Origin: Sporosarcina sp. ACRSL
Lineage (GTDB): Bacteria > Bacillota > Bacilli > Bacillales_A > Planococcaceae
DNA: 59,784 bases
Assembly (NCBI RefSeq): GCF_022346605.1
Contig: NZ_JAKRNT010000017.1
Coordinates: forward strand, 1 to 59,784
Direction of reading: 5' to 3'
Under the pieces are notes generated by a model, which worked only from the letters and a program-made list of their open reading frames with translations, ran no database searches and was not told the origin of the DNA. Below are positions 58,706-59,784 of this stretch, in pieces. Within the stretch, counting starts at the first letter, position 1; every line of letters starts with the position of its first letter. Position numbers and translations under genes: made by a program.

Positions 58706-59521
58706 ATGGGAGAATTAGATATTGTACTTATCATCAAAATGATTATTATTGGATTAGTTCAGGGCTTTACAGAACCAATCCCTGTGTCATCAAGTGGCCA
58801 CGTAATGATTGCTAGTGAAATTTTAGGGCTAGGTGAACAGGGGTTTACATTTGCAATCTTAACAAATACAGCTTCATTATTTGCAATACTTTATTTTTAT
58901 AGAAAAGATATCGCAAGACTAGCAGCCAATTCAATTCTCTATTTGAAAACGAGAAACGCTCGCTATCAAAGTGACTTTCGTTTTGTATTCTTTATTGTCA
59001 TTGGTACGATTCCGGCAGGTGTTCTTGGAATTTTATTAAGTGACTATATTGCAGAAAATGTTAGCATGACAACGATTGCGGTCATGCTCTTCATAACAGG
59101 GATTGCCTTGTGGTTAATTCGCAATCTCAAAGGTTATAAAGGCGAAAGCGACATTACAATCAAGGACGCTTTCATTGTGGGGTTAGGGCAGGCAGTCGCA
59201 TTAACACCAGGGATTAGCCGATCAGGTGCAACGATTATATCAGCGGTTGCCGTAGGAATGAAACCTGAAACGGCCCTTCGATTTTCATTTATGTTGTATA
59301 TTCCCGTGAGCCTCGGAGGAGTTATACTAGGTGCCACTGATTTTCTAGATGAACCGAACAAAGCAGACTTAGCCATTCCGTATCTAGCTTCATTCCTAGC
59401 AACACTCGTCATGACCTATTTTGCCTTGAAATGGTTTATGGGCATTATGAAAAGTGGGAAGCTCATTTATTTTACGTATTATTGTTTCCTCGTAGGAACA
59501 TTACTTCTCATTTTCTTTTAA
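58706..59521 (+). CDS. uppP: Undecaprenyl-diphosphatase, bacitracin resistance
   Basis: The 271 residues have about eight membrane segments. Both family motifs are present: GFTEPIPVSSSGH near residue 20 (catalytic Glu and His) and PGISRSGATI near 168 (catalytic Arg). UppP recycles the lipid carrier for cell-wall synthesis by removing a phosphate from undecaprenyl pyrophosphate. ATG 58706 follows GGGAGG; TTG 58694 lies at the ribosome site. Element copy D begins four bases after its stop. Confidence 0.95.
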   Translation: MGELDIVLIIKMIIIGLVQGFTEPIPVSSSGHVMIASEILGLGEQGFTFAILTNTASLFAILYFYRKDIARLAANSILYLKTRNARYQSDFRFVFFIVIGTIPAGVLGILLSDYIAENVSMTTIAVMLFITGIALWLIRNLKGYKGESDITIKDAFIVGLGQAVALTPGISRSGATIISAVAVGMKPETALRFSFMLYIPVSLGGVILGATDFLDEPNKADLAIPYLASFLATLVMTYFALKWFMGIMKSGKLIYFTYYCFLVGTLLLIFF

Positions 59522-59525
59522 TTTC

Positions 59526-59664
59526 GGCGCCTGTGCAGCATACAATTCAGATTATACACTACAATTGTATAAGAAAAGTGAAGAAGCCATCTGTATCAAT
59601 TAGCAGCTGGCTTCTTTTTGCATAAATATACTTATCATTAAATAATCATAATTGGTTGTTGCAC
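59526..59664. repeat. 146-bp element copy D, right end decayed
   Basis: GGCGCCTGTGCAGCATACAATTCAG, CACTACAATTGTAT, core GAAGCCATCTG with CAGCTGGCTTCTTTTTG, and a shortened right end TTGGTTGTTGCACCA that lacks the final CAGGCACC. It serves as the uppP terminator. Bases 59665-59784 are AT-rich and hold only a possible GGAAC/GTTCC inverted repeat near the window edge. Confidence 0.8.
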
Positions 59665-59784
59665 CACTAGCGTTGCATAGCAAGAAATAAAAGTAAAAAA
59701 GTACAGTAAATAGAAATAGATAACTTGAATAAAAACAAAAAAGCTCCTAATGTAGGTAAGGAACGACGACTAAATCAGTTCCCT

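Noticed and set aside
59665..59784. Start of another gene at the window end
   Set aside because: It is AT-rich with no open frame of useful length; only a weak inverted repeat is visible.

Overview
The window looks like chromosomal DNA of a low-to-moderate G+C Gram-positive (Bacillota), most like Planococcaceae such as Sporosarcina. Ribosome binding sites are strong GGAGG types, TTG and GTG starts are frequent, lipoprotein signals are of Gram-positive type, and several gene sets have close Bacillus counterparts (ahpC/ahpF, an ECF41 sigma factor with a flavin oxidoreductase, a yoaS-yozG-yoaT-like trio, FusB, UppP, a YflT-like stress protein). The genus is an inference. I see no rRNA, tRNA, CRISPR array or replication origin.

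Layout. 0-1 kb: 5' part of a secreted acidic-repeat protein. 1.5-5.7 kb: a VOC protein, then peroxide and superoxide defence (ahpC behind a PerR-like box, ahpF, lipoprotein SodC). 6.4-11.2 kb: a tight operon of a TetR regulator, acyl-CoA ligase, MaoC hydratase, atypical KAS III-like synthase and a lone Leu/Ile/Val-type binding lipoprotein. 11.3-13.6 kb: ECF41 sigma factor and FAD oxidoreductase behind a near-perfect ECF41 promoter. 13.7-40.7 kb: mostly short one-gene units with their own terminators: acetyltransferases, DinB and VOC proteins, phosphotransferases, efflux pumps, small membrane proteins, an SDR, peptidase E, a FusB-type EF-G-binding protein with a putative leader peptide, and a methyltransferase behind a leader terminator. 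40.8-45.5 kb: ferredoxin, GMC oxidoreductase, ankyrin lipoprotein, AraC regulator. 45.5-47.3 kb: an intact IS1182-family insertion inside a terminator, with a 21-bp direct repeat. 47.3-48.5 kb: ECF sigma/anti-sigma pair. 48.7-54.7 kb: acetyltransferases, MFS and SMR transporters, a TrmA/RlmD-type RNA methyltransferase, a 21-bp tandem array and a Bax-inhibitor-like protein. 54.9-59.5 kb: SulP transporter with UspA, a DUF1259-like protein, an N-carbamoylase-type amidohydrolase and UppP.

The intergenic space is unusually structured. Three copies of a 146-bp near-palindromic element with GGTGCCTGTGCA ends and a GCCAACC/GGTTGGC terminator hairpin at the centre sit directly downstream of genes, with a decayed fourth copy and several relics. 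Many other genes end in the same hairpin core. A second recurring module joins a GAGCTGC/GCGGCTC terminator to a TTGTTCAAC tail. Two cis-regulatory candidates stand out: a terminator hairpin between promoter and start of the methyltransferase gene (30.2 kb), and a 31-codon leader ORF before the fusB-like gene (25.4 kb).
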